DNA of 6,516 bases from Streptosporangiaceae bacterium (GCA_030045295.1 JASIGD010000490.1:1-6516); one strand, 5' to 3'; shown: positions 1-5,062, numbered from the stretch's first letter. Notes: generated by a model from the letters alone, not told the origin. Numbers and translations are program-made.

Positions 1-37
1 CGAAGCCGAGCACTTGACGGGATTGCGCACCAGTCAC
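1..37 (-). CDS. Start of a minus-strand gene leaving the window (partial, product unknown)
   Basis: Read on the minus strand, a GTG at 37-35 opens a frame beginning MTGAQSRQVLGF that runs off the left edge without a stop. A GGAG ribosome binding site at 47-44 (in CCTGGAG, 50-44) sits six bases before the GTG, which is what makes this start credible. It lies about 130 bases downstream of the acuC stop on the same strand, so it could be a further operon member or have its own promoter. Twelve residues are too few to name a product; a polar start leading into VLGF would fit a membrane protein such as a transporter, but that is only a guess. Confidence 0.42.
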   Translation of the reverse strand, partial: MTGAQSRQVLGF

Positions 38-140
38 GTACGTCTCCAGGGTAAGTCCCGTTCCTTGCCGAGCCAACCCCGCGCGAAGCCCCTTTGTGGT
101 TTTCTCCTTGGCCGCAAGCGCCCCGGAGCGCCCGGGAAAC

Positions 141-163
141 CGGCCGCGGGAAACCCCCGGCTG
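141..163 (-). terminator. GC hairpin just after the acuC stop, possible terminator
   Basis: Bases 141-150 pair with 154-163 (CGGCCGCGGG against CCCCCGGCTG) around an AAA loop, with one C/C mismatch and one G/T pair. The structure begins four bases beyond the acuC stop codon on the minus strand. There is no run of T after it, so a classical intrinsic terminator is not proven. Actinobacterial terminators often lack the T tract, and the position at an operon end supports the call. Confidence 0.4.
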
Positions 164-166
164 CCG

Positions 167-1345
167 TCACATCGGCGCGTGCAGGCCGTGCCAGGAGAAA
201 CTGGCGCGGCAGGTGTTCACGATCGCGGAGTCGACGGGATCGCCGGGGTCGACCCCCGAGGCGACGGACACGTACTCCGCGGACGCCCCGTCGGTCATCT
301 GCGCGGGCGCGTCTTCGCCGGCCCGGTCGGCGGCGAATGTCCGCCAGCTGGCCGGCACGGCCAGGCCGGGATCGACCGGGCGGCCCGCCGCCACCGCGAG
401 CAGATGGGTCCACGACCTGGGCACGACCTGGACCAGCTCGTACCCGCCGCCGCCGGTGAGCAGCCACCGGCCGCCGGCCACCTCGTGCGCCAGGTCATGC
501 ACCATCAGCGCGGCGCGCCGCTGCGCGTCGATGCTGAGCTGCAGGTGGGCCAGCGGGTCGAGCCGGTGGCTGTCGCAGCCGTGCTGGCTGACCAGCACTT
601 CCGGCTGAAACGAACGCAGCAGCGGCGGGACCACCGCGTCGAACGCCCGCAGCCAGCCGGCGTCGCCGGTACCCGCCGGCAGCGCCACGTTGACCGCGTA
701 CCCGCGGCCGTCCCCGGCGCCGATCTCCGACGCCAGCCCGGTGCCCGGGAACAAGGTCGCCGGATGCTCGTGCAGGCTGATGGTCAGCACCCGGGGGTCG
801 GCGTAGAACGCCGCCTGCACGCCGTCACCGTGATGCACGTCGACGTCCACGTACGCGATCCGCTGCGCCCCGGCGGCCAGCAGCCAGCTGATCGCGATAG
901 CCGGGTCGTTGTACACGCAGAAGCCGCTGGCTGACCGGCGCATGGCGTGGTGCAGCCCGCCGGCGATGTTCGCCGCGTGCAGCGCCTCGCCGTGCCAGAC
1001 CGCGCGGGCCGCCGCCAGCGTCGCCCCGGCGACCAGCGCGGAGGCCTCGTGCATGTGGTCGAACACCGGGTTGTCGGGGGTGCCGAGCCCGTACCTGCCG
1101 TTGCCCATCCCGTCGTAGCCGGCCTGGCGCACCGCCTGGATGTACGCCATGTCGTGGACCAGCTCGAGCTCATCGAGCTGCGCCGGCTCCGGGGTGGCCA
1201 GCGACACCGAGGGCAGCGCCAGCACGCCGAGCTCGCGCGCCAGCGCCATCGTCAGCTCGACCCGCACCGGCGCCAGCGGATGGCCGGGACCGAAGTCGTA
1301 ACCGGTCAGGCGCTCGTCCCAGACCAGCGTGAGCGAGCCTGCCAC
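167..1345 (-). CDS. acuC: AcuC-like class I histone-deacetylase-fold protein (acetoin utilisation protein family)
   Basis: A 392-residue protein, the usual AcuC length. Family members are Zn-dependent deacylases; in Bacillus AcuC removes acetyl groups from acetyl-CoA synthetase. The arginase/deacetylase fold motifs appear in order: HPLAPVR (22-28), HHAMRRSASGFCVYND (132-147), DVDVHHGDGV (167-176), LHEHPATLFPGTG (191-203), QHGCDSHRLDPL (254-265) and LTGGGGYEL (296-304). By alignment with HDAC8, the metal ligands are D169, H171 and D258, the His dyad is H132/H133, and the transition-state Tyr is Y302; all are present, so the enzyme should be active. The GTG start shares one base with the proC stop (TAGTG) and follows GGGAGGG at 1356-1350. 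It is the last gene of the prodh-proC-acuC operon. The substrate here is unknown; protein lysine deacetylation or small-molecule deacetylation are both possible. Confidence 0.92.
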   Translation of the reverse strand: MAGSLTLVWDERLTGYDFGPGHPLAPVRVELTMALARELGVLALPSVSLATPEPAQLDELELVHDMAYIQAVRQAGYDGMGNGRYGLGTPDNPVFDHMHEASALVAGATLAAARAVWHGEALHAANIAGGLHHAMRRSASGFCVYNDPAIAISWLLAAGAQRIAYVDVDVHHGDGVQAAFYADPRVLTISLHEHPATLFPGTGLASEIGAGDGRGYAVNVALPAGTGDAGWLRAFDAVVPPLLRSFQPEVLVSQHGCDSHRLDPLAHLQLSIDAQRRAALMVHDLAHEVAGGRWLLTGGGGYELVQVVPRSWTHLLAVAAGRPVDPGLAVPASWRTFAADRAGEDAPAQMTDGASAEYVSVASGVDPGDPVDSAIVNTCRASFSWHGLHAPM

Positions 1346-2187
1346 TAGTCCCTCCCGCCGGCGGCCAGGTCCGCGGGACCCACCGGGGGACCCGGGTCGG
1401 CGCCGAGTTCCCGGCCGCGGTCGCGCGCGGCCTCGATGGCGGCCAGGAACGCGGCCCGCACCCCGTGCCTTTCGAGCTCCCTGATCGCGGAGATCGTCGT
1501 CCCTCCCGGCGAGGTGACGGCCTCCCGCAAGATCACCGGGTGCTCGCCCGATTCCCGCAGCATGGTGGCTGCGCCGTAGACGGCCTGGGTGACCATCTCG
1601 AGCGCGGCGCCGCGCGCCATGCCGAGCAGGATGCCGGCGTCGACCATCGACTCGACGAGGTAGTACACGTACGCGGGGCCGCTGCCGGACAGCGCGGTCG
1701 CCGCGTCCTGCTGCGACTCGGGTATGCGCAGCACCTTGCCGACCGGGCGGAGCAGCTCCTCGGCCCGGCGCAGGTGCTCCTCGCCCGCGTACGCTCCGGC
1801 CGAGATCACGCTCATCGCCTCGTCCACCAGGACCGGCGTGTTCGACATCACCCGGACCACCGGGACCTCCCCGGGCAGCCGCCGCTCGATGAACGCCGTG
1901 GTGATCCCGGCCGCGACCGAGACCACGAGCCGACCCGGCGGCATCGCGGGCGCGATCTGCTCCAGCAGCTTTTGCATGTCCTGCGGCTTGACCGCCAGGA
2001 CCAGGGTGTCGGCCAGCTTGGCGGCCGACGCGGCGTCCGTCACCTGCACCCCGTACCGCGCGCGCAGCTCGGCGGCCCGGTCCTCGCGCCGGACCGCGGC
2101 GACCACGGCGGACGGCGGACGGCCCGCGCGCAGCAGCCCGGACAGCAGCGCCTCGCCCATCTTGCCGGTGCCGACAATCGCGATCAT
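1345..2187 (-). CDS. proC: Pyrroline-5-carboxylate reductase
   Basis: Cytosolic enzyme that reduces 1-pyrroline-5-carboxylate to L-proline with NAD(P)H, the last step of proline synthesis. The 280 residues match the family length. Visible are the N-terminal Rossmann nucleotide loop IAIVGTGKMGEALL (2-15), the conserved VKPQD (66-70), SVAAGI (90-95), VRVMSNTPVLVDEAM (111-125), and the C-terminal dimerisation/substrate signature TALSGSGPAYVYYLVESM (164-181) followed by REAVTSPGGTTISAIRELE (221-239). The ATG start overlaps the stop of the upstream proline dehydrogenase gene by four bases (ATGA), and no strong Shine-Dalgarno precedes it, so translation is probably coupled. The last ~18 residues are a Gly/Pro/Ala-rich tail beyond the conserved core. 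The identification is secure; its pairing with the catabolic enzyme is the notable point. Confidence 0.96.
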   Translation of the reverse strand: MIAIVGTGKMGEALLSGLLRAGRPPSAVVAAVRREDRAAELRARYGVQVTDAASAAKLADTLVLAVKPQDMQKLLEQIAPAMPPGRLVVSVAAGITTAFIERRLPGEVPVVRVMSNTPVLVDEAMSVISAGAYAGEEHLRRAEELLRPVGKVLRIPESQQDAATALSGSGPAYVYYLVESMVDAGILLGMARGAALEMVTQAVYGAATMLRESGEHPVILREAVTSPGGTTISAIRELERHGVRAAFLAAIEAARDRGRELGADPGPPVGPADLAAGGRD

Positions 2188-3113
2188 CTCGACCGCCCCG
2201 GGAGCGAGCGCAGGAAGAAGGCGAGGTTGCCGGGCCGTTCGGCCAGCCTGCGCACCAGGTAGGCGTACCAGTCTCCGCCGTAGGGGACGTAGACCCGCAT
2301 CCGCGCCCCGGTGTTGGCCAGCCGCCGCTGCTCGGCCGGGCGGATGCCGTACAGCATCTGGTACTCGAAGCTGTCCGCGGCGCGCCCGGTCAGCAGCGCC
2401 AGCGACGCGGTGATCTCGATCAGCCGCGGGTCGTGGGTGGCGATCATCGGGTAGCCCGCCCCGTTCATCAGCACCCGCAGGCAGCGCGCGTAGGACAGGT
2501 CCACCTCGTGCCGGGCGGTGAAGGCGAGGCTTTCCGGCTCGCTGTAGGCGCCCTTGCAGAGCCTGACCCGCACGCCGTGGCCGGCCAGCGCGCGGCAGTC
2601 CGCCTCCGAGCGGCGCAGGCAGGCCTGGACCACGCAGCCGAGGTCGCCGACCTCGGCGCGCAGTTTCGCCGCGATCCGCAGCGTCGGCTCGATCGCGGCG
2701 TGCTCTTCGGCGTCGAGCGTGACCGTGGTGCCCGCCTCGGCCGCGGCGGCGCAGATCCGCGAGATGTTGTCCACCGCGATCCTCGGGCCGAGGAACAGCC
2801 CGACCGCGGTCGGCTTGACCGACACCTCGGCGGTCCCGCCCTGGGTCAGCCCCTCGGCGCCGAGCTTGCCGAGCAGCTGGACGTACTCGTTGGTGACCGC
2901 CGTCGCCTGGGCCGGGTCCTGGGTGTCCTCGCCGAGGTAGTCCAGGGTGACGAGCAGGCCCGAGGCGCGCAGCTCGCGGGTGACCCGCACCGCGTCCTCG
3001 GCGGTTTCTCCTGCCACGTACGAATCAACGATCGCGCGCGTCTGCGGCGCGGTCGTGATGAACTGGCGCAGCCGGGGACTGGCTGAGGCCGCAAGCAGAG
3101 TCCTGCGCAGCAC
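2184..3113 (-). CDS. Proline dehydrogenase (monofunctional, FAD-dependent)
   Basis: Oxidises L-proline to 1-pyrroline-5-carboxylate, passing electrons through FAD to the membrane quinone pool. The 309 residues fit monofunctional bacterial PRODH; there is no P5C dehydrogenase domain as in PutA, and no such gene in the window. The (beta/alpha)8 barrel motifs are LDYLGED (57-63), EVSVKPTAVG (96-105), VTLDAEEH (131-138), VVQACLRRSEADC (161-173), VRLCKGAYSEP (183-193), MIATHDPRLI (223-232), FEYQMLYGIRP (249-259) and the substrate-binding YLVRRLAERPGN (285-296), with R288/R289 binding the proline carboxylate by analogy with E. coli PutA. The GTG start (VLRRTLLAAS) is chosen because GGAGGGGAGG at 3132-3123 lies nine bases upstream and family members begin with similar sequence. 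First gene of the operon with proC and acuC. Usual symbols in the literature are putA, putB or pruB; I do not choose one. Confidence 0.94.
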   Translation of the reverse strand: MLRRTLLAASASPRLRQFITTAPQTRAIVDSYVAGETAEDAVRVTRELRASGLLVTLDYLGEDTQDPAQATAVTNEYVQLLGKLGAEGLTQGGTAEVSVKPTAVGLFLGPRIAVDNISRICAAAAEAGTTVTLDAEEHAAIEPTLRIAAKLRAEVGDLGCVVQACLRRSEADCRALAGHGVRVRLCKGAYSEPESLAFTARHEVDLSYARCLRVLMNGAGYPMIATHDPRLIEITASLALLTGRAADSFEYQMLYGIRPAEQRRLANTGARMRVYVPYGGDWYAYLVRRLAERPGNLAFFLRSLPGRSR

Positions 3114-3215
3114 GGGGGCTGACCTCCCCTCCGGTGGGAATCCTCACATTTTCCAGCCTAGCTGAGCCACCGTGCCCCCGGCCCGACCCGTCTACCAGGT
3201 CAAATATATCAAAAA

Positions 3216-3225
3216 GTCCTAGGAC
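3216..3225. repeat. Perfect 10-base palindrome beside an AT-rich tract
   Basis: GTCCTAGGAC is a perfect inverted repeat directly next to an AT-rich tract (CAAATATATCAAAAA, 3201-3215) that stands out from the surrounding GC-rich sequence. It lies about 100 bases upstream of the proline dehydrogenase start, where a regulator of that operon could bind. No convincing -35/-10 pair could be placed around it. Short palindromes also occur by chance, so this is a weak call. Confidence 0.25.
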
Positions 3226-3336
3226 GGGCCTCGGGGACTCACCCAGGAGGCTCTTCTTTTCTACCTTGCGGGTGCTGGTCTTCTCGACGTAGACGCCCGC
3301 TTCGCCGAACGTCCCGCCAAGTCCTGTCTTACGTAT
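3223..3336 (-). pseudogene. Probable remnant of the 3' part of a minus-strand gene, no start codon
   Basis: On the minus strand a frame opens directly after a TAG at 3339-3337 and reads KTGLGGTFGEAGVY followed by VEKTSTRKVEKKSLLGE. From 3315 to 3223, 27 of 31 codons end in G or C, as in the neighbouring real genes. The same bases read on the plus strand give mostly T-ending codons. At 3222 the frame turns abruptly into A/T-ending codons (CTA GGA CTT TTT GAT ATA TTT) and continues open to about 3028, overlapping the proline dehydrogenase gene out of frame. No ATG, GTG or TTG is available at the beginning. This looks like a gene fragment stranded between the operon and the plus-strand block. 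I do not recognise the family; a chance open stretch remains possible. Confidence 0.35.
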
Positions 3337-3359
3337 CTACTGTGATATGACTCTCTAGT

Positions 3360-3388
3360 TTGACTTATCTGTCAATACTGACTAGTCT
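3360..3388 (+). promoter_or_regulatory. Rightward promoter candidate, TTGACT-N17-TAGTCT
   Basis: TTGACT at 3360-3365 and TAGTCT at 3383-3388 are separated by exactly 17 bases, matching the housekeeping sigma consensus used in actinobacteria (TTGAC and TAnnnT). Transcription would start near 3395, giving a leader of roughly 310 bases before the secreted-protein gene at 3705. The stretch lies in one of the few AT-rich islands in the window. The overlapping repeats also read as TTGACA on the minus strand (3393-3388 and 3375-3370), so a divergent promoter toward the proline operon is possible, though no good -10 fits it at standard spacing. Confidence 0.5.
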
Positions 3389-3393
3389 GTCAA
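3360..3393. promoter_or_regulatory. Pair of operator-like repeats, TGAC-N6-GTCA, overlapping the promoter
   Basis: Two 15-base copies, TGACTTATCTGTCAA (3361-3375) and TGACTAGTCTGTCAA (3379-3393), agree at 13 of 15 positions and start 18 bases apart. Each is itself an inverted repeat with TGAC/GTCA arms six bases apart; the first extends to TTGAC/GTCAA. They cover the -35, the spacer and the -10 of the rightward promoter, the expected place for a dimeric repressor. GntR-family proteins bind inverted repeats of this size, and a small GntR-type gene lies 1.3 kb to the right with related sequence in front of it. The assignment of that protein to these sites is inference. Confidence 0.5.
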
Positions 3394-3503
3394 GGGTAGC
3401 TCAACCTACACAGGGGGTCAGGGGTAGCGCAGAACTTGACCTCGTTCCAGTGAGCTAGCGGCACACCGTCTGCGCGGCCAGGACTGACTGAACGAGGAGG
3501 ACG

Positions 3504-3521
3504 CGGGGCGCGTACGCCCCG
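3504..3521 (+). repeat. Leader hairpin 1, perfect 7-bp stem
   Basis: CGGGGCG (3504-3510) pairs perfectly with CGCCCCG (3515-3521) around a CGTA loop. It is the first of three strong hairpins in the stretch between the promoter candidate and the secreted-protein start. An AGGAGG lies just before it at 3495-3500 but no start codon follows at a useful distance. Confidence 0.4.
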
Positions 3522-3620
3522 AGGCGAGACCCTCCCGGCGGCCCCTGCCCGGTCTGGGATTTCCACCAGGCCCGGCGGGGACCAGGCAGGCAGCCCGGCT
3601 GAGATGTCCGGGTGCGCGTC

Positions 3621-3648
3621 CCGCACAGGCCCGCCGGGGCCTGCGCGG
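3621..3648 (+). repeat. Leader hairpin 2, 11 base pairs with one mismatch
   Basis: Bases 3621-3632 pair with 3637-3648 around a GCCG loop: an inner seven-pair stem (CAGGCCC with GGGCCTG), one A/C mismatch, then four more pairs. It is the strongest inverted repeat in this leader. It could be a transcription attenuator, an RNA-stabilising structure or a terminator for something upstream; there is no T tract after it. Confidence 0.42.
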
Positions 3649-3657
3649 GGCGCGGGC

Positions 3658-3676
3658 CCGGGGCAACCCGCCCCGG
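3658..3676 (+). repeat. Leader hairpin 3, perfect 7-bp stem close to the ribosome binding site
   Basis: CCGGGGC (3658-3664) pairs with GCCCCGG (3670-3676) around a five-base loop. It ends 14 bases before the AGGAGG of the secreted-protein gene, so it leaves the ribosome site exposed and may protect the 5' end of the message. Confidence 0.4.
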
Positions 3677-3704
3677 ATACCCACGACTGAAGGAGGCGTT
3701 CTCG

Positions 3705-4466
3705 ATGAACGCAAGCAAGACCCTGCTCACCAAGGGCGGACTCACCCTCGGCGCGGTCGCCGTACTGGCGACCGCCGGAGCAGCCAGCGCCAGCGCGGCG
3801 ACCGTGCCCGCGGCCCAGCACGCCTACCCGCTCAAGGCGGTCACCAGCCTGTATGACAGGCCGGACAGCGGCGGTGTCGGCAACTGGGCCAACGACGCCA
3901 TAACCCGCACCATCACCTTCCAGTACATCGGCCGGGACAGCGCCGGCCTGTACCACTACGTTGCCCAGCTCTCCGACGTGGGCGGGTTCACCACCATCCC
4001 CGGCGCCTACACGCCGAACCAGGGCGCCCCGTACACGGGCGACCTGATCAGCGGCCAGGTGAGCGGCTCCATGAGCGGCAAGGCCTCGTTCGAGTTCACC
4101 TCGACCAACCCCATCGATAACCACCAGGCGAACCTGGGCGTGCCCAGGGCCGAGTTCGGCGCTGCCGGCAACACCGAGCAGACCACCTCGGCCTGGTACG
4201 AGCAGGCATTCCCCGCGAACACCGTGTTCGGCGGCCTGGGCATCGGCAACTGGGGCTGGAACTACAAGGCCGCGGTGACCGAGTACAAGTACGTCAAGGT
4301 CGAGGTCATGAAGAACGGCAAGCCGGTTCTCAACCCGAAGACCCACAAGCCGGAGTACAAGACCGTCAAGGTCTCCTACGTCCTGAACGAGCGCTGGGCT
4401 GACACCTCCTCTCCGAAGAACGACGCAGGCCAGCTTCCTGCGGCCGGCAACATCCTCGGCCAGTAG
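3705..4466 (+). CDS. Secreted protein of unknown function with Sec signal peptide
   Basis: A 253-residue protein. The ATG at 3705 is chosen over an in-frame ATG at 3612 because a perfect AGGAGG (3691-3696) lies eight bases before it and because a textbook signal peptide starts there: K5 and K10, a hydrophobic core at about 11-27 (GGLTLGAVAVLATAGAA), then SASAA with likely cleavage after A31 or A32. The mature chain (about 221 residues) has no cysteine and no second membrane segment. It is rich in Gly, Tyr, Trp, Thr and Asn in its first two thirds (for example RTITFQYIGRD, FTTIPGAY, GNWGWNYKAA), suggesting a beta-rich extracellular fold, and has a Lys-rich stretch at 195-223 before the end WADTSSPKNDAGQ. 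No catalytic motif, lipobox, LPXTG or repeat is present, so it is probably released or loosely wall-bound. I do not recognise the family. Confidence 0.85.
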   Translation: MNASKTLLTKGGLTLGAVAVLATAGAASASAATVPAAQHAYPLKAVTSLYDRPDSGGVGNWANDAITRTITFQYIGRDSAGLYHYVAQLSDVGGFTTIPGAYTPNQGAPYTGDLISGQVSGSMSGKASFEFTSTNPIDNHQANLGVPRAEFGAAGNTEQTTSAWYEQAFPANTVFGGLGIGNWGWNYKAAVTEYKYVKVEVMKNGKPVLNPKTHKPEYKTVKVSYVLNERWADTSSPKNDAGQLPAAGNILGQ

Positions 4467-4527
4467 CCCCCAACCCTGACCGCCTGAGCTGCCAGCGTCC
4501 CGTGCGGTCCGCTGAGATCGCCCGGGC

Positions 4528-4560
4528 GCCGGCCAGGCCAGACGAGCCCGGCCGGCCTGG
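4528..4560 (+). terminator. Alternative GC hairpins after the secreted-protein gene, possible terminator
   Basis: About 65 bases after the stop at 4466, two mutually exclusive 7-bp stems can form: CCAGGCC (4533-4539) with GGCCTGG (4554-4560), or GCCGGCC (4528-4534) with GGCCGGC (4550-4556). Loops are 14-15 bases and no T tract follows. It could end the secreted-protein transcript before the GntR gene, but two competing stems in GC-rich sequence may be coincidental. Confidence 0.33.
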
Positions 4561-4599
4561 AGGCAAGCGAAATGGCTACCACGAGGAGGGGCGTAAACG

Positions 4600-4668
4600 A
4601 TGGATCTCTTGTCAAGAAGTAAGACTAGCGAGACAAGCGTGCCAGACTATGCCATGCTCAGCACATGA
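4600..4668 (+). CDS. 22-codon upstream reading frame coupled to the GntR gene (possible leader peptide)
   Basis: ATG at 4600 is preceded by GGAGGGG at 4585-4591 with an eight-base gap, one of the best ribosome binding sites in the window. The frame reads MDLLSRSKTSETSVPDYAMLST and ends in TGA at 4666-4668, overlapping the GntR-type start (ATGA). That gene has no Shine-Dalgarno of its own, so ribosomes finishing this frame probably re-initiate on it. Nine of 22 codons end in A or T, so the peptide itself need not be conserved; the act of translation may be what matters. The frame also contains the candidate operator half sites at 4608-4637. If transcription starts inside this stretch instead, the frame is not expressed and the GntR message is nearly leaderless. 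Confidence 0.42.
   Translation: MDLLSRSKTSETSVPDYAMLST
4608..4637. promoter_or_regulatory. Inverted repeat CTTGTC-N18-GACAAG before the GntR gene, candidate autoregulatory site
   Basis: CTTGTC (4608-4613) and GACAAG (4632-4637) are exact inverted arms 18 bases apart. The left arm is also part of a nine-base odd palindrome, CTTGTCAAG (4608-4616). The right half, AGACTAGCGAGACAAG (4622-4637), matches TGACTAGTCTGTCAAG (3379-3394) at 11 of 16 positions, and TGTCAAG occurs in both places. GntR-family repressors commonly bind in front of their own genes, so self-regulation is the natural inference. Confidence 0.42.
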
Positions 4669-4904
4669 CCAGGAACCACGGTTCGGGATCCCGGCGGGCG
4701 ATCCTGCCTAGTGAGATAGTCGAGCGCGCACTACGCGAGAGAATAGCGGCAGGCGAGTGGGCATCGGGTGAGCAGCTACCGTCGACCGAGCAGCTAGCCG
4801 AGCAGTACGCCACGAGCAAAGAGACATGCGCGCGCGTGCTCCGCAAGCTCGCGGACGAGGGGCTGGTCGTTATCCGTGAGCGTTGGGGGACGTTCCGGGC
4901 GTAG
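4665..4904 (+). CDS. Small GntR-type winged helix-turn-helix regulator, DNA-binding domain only
   Basis: A 79-residue protein that is almost wholly one GntR N-terminal DNA-binding domain. It contains VERALRERIAAGEWASGEQLPS (19-40), matching the GntR first helix and turn, then TEQLAEQYATSKETCARVLRKLADEGL (41-67) with the helix-turn-helix, and the wing VVIRERWGTFR (68-78), ending in the family's GTF. The C-terminal effector domain of full GntR proteins is absent, and nothing resembling it follows the stop, so this is a natural short regulator rather than a recent truncation. Short GntR proteins are common in actinobacteria, including on integrative elements. Nineteen of 79 codons end in A or T (ATA twice, CTA three times, AGA), looser than the proline operon. 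The start lacks a ribosome site but overlaps the upstream frame by ATGA. Probable targets are the repeats at 4608-4637 and 3360-3393 (inference). Confidence 0.82.
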   Translation: MTRNHGSGSRRAILPSEIVERALRERIAAGEWASGEQLPSTEQLAEQYATSKETCARVLRKLADEGLVVIRERWGTFRA

Positions 4905-4907
4905 CCT

Positions 4908-4972
4908 CACACCCGGCTATCGCGGCCACCAAGTCCTCTGGCGAGCTTGCGTCGATAGTCGCTAGCGGTGTG
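4908..4972 (+). other. Long bulged stem-loop directly after the GntR stop
   Basis: CACACC (4908-4913) pairs with GGTGTG (4967-4972), and CGGCTATCG (4914-4922) pairs with CGATAGTCG (4953-4961). This makes 15 consecutive pairs (one G/T) on the left strand, with a five-base bulge (4962-4966) on the right and a 30-base loop that can itself form GCCA/TGGC. It starts four bases after the stop codon. It may terminate or stabilise the GntR message, or be a binding site or small structured RNA. There is no T tract. Confidence 0.42.
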
Positions 4973-5039
4973 CCCGCTGGCTCAGCGTACCCCGGCGGAC
5001 GAGCCGATTCGTTCTAGCGCGGCATGGCAAATCGGTGCA

Positions 5040-5062
5040 GCATGGGTCTGTAGGACTCATGC
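5040..5062. repeat. 23-base near-palindrome upstream of the kinase gene
   Basis: GCATG.GTC at 5040-5048 is mirrored by GAC.CATGC at 5054-5062 around a short centre. As DNA, eight positions in each arm are exact complements. As RNA, it gives ten pairs including two G/U, with a GUA loop. It lies about 80 bases before the kinase start, a typical place for an operator or for a terminator of the preceding unit. No matching copy was seen elsewhere in the window. Confidence 0.4.

Noticed and set aside
36..43. ACGTACGT palindrome near the left edge
   Set aside because: Eight bases only, and it spans the spacer and start of the probable minus-strand gene; no independent support as a site.
14..934. 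Long plus-strand open frame (306 codons) opposite acuC
   Set aside because: It is the reverse of a gene with complete deacetylase motifs; its Arg/Pro/Gly-rich product has no recognisable domain and reflects codon bias on the other strand.
1465..2262. Plus-strand open frame of 265 codons opposite proC
   Set aside because: Antisense shadow of a gene with all ProC signatures; His/Arg/Asp-rich composition typical of such shadows.
3394..3450. tRNA-like wording (GGGTAGCTCAACC and GGGGTAGCGCA) suggesting a tRNA or attachment site
   Set aside because: No acceptor stem, anticodon arm or T-arm consensus can be assembled on either strand, and no second copy marks an attachment site.
3390..4346. Minus-strand open frame of 318 codons opposite the secreted protein
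   Set aside because: Low-complexity product without motifs; the plus frame has a perfect ribosome site and signal peptide.
4572..4622. 16-codon frame starting at ATG 4572 before the GntR gene
   Set aside because: It has no ribosome binding site and stops at 4620-4622 without touching the next gene; the frame from 4600 explains the ribosome site better.
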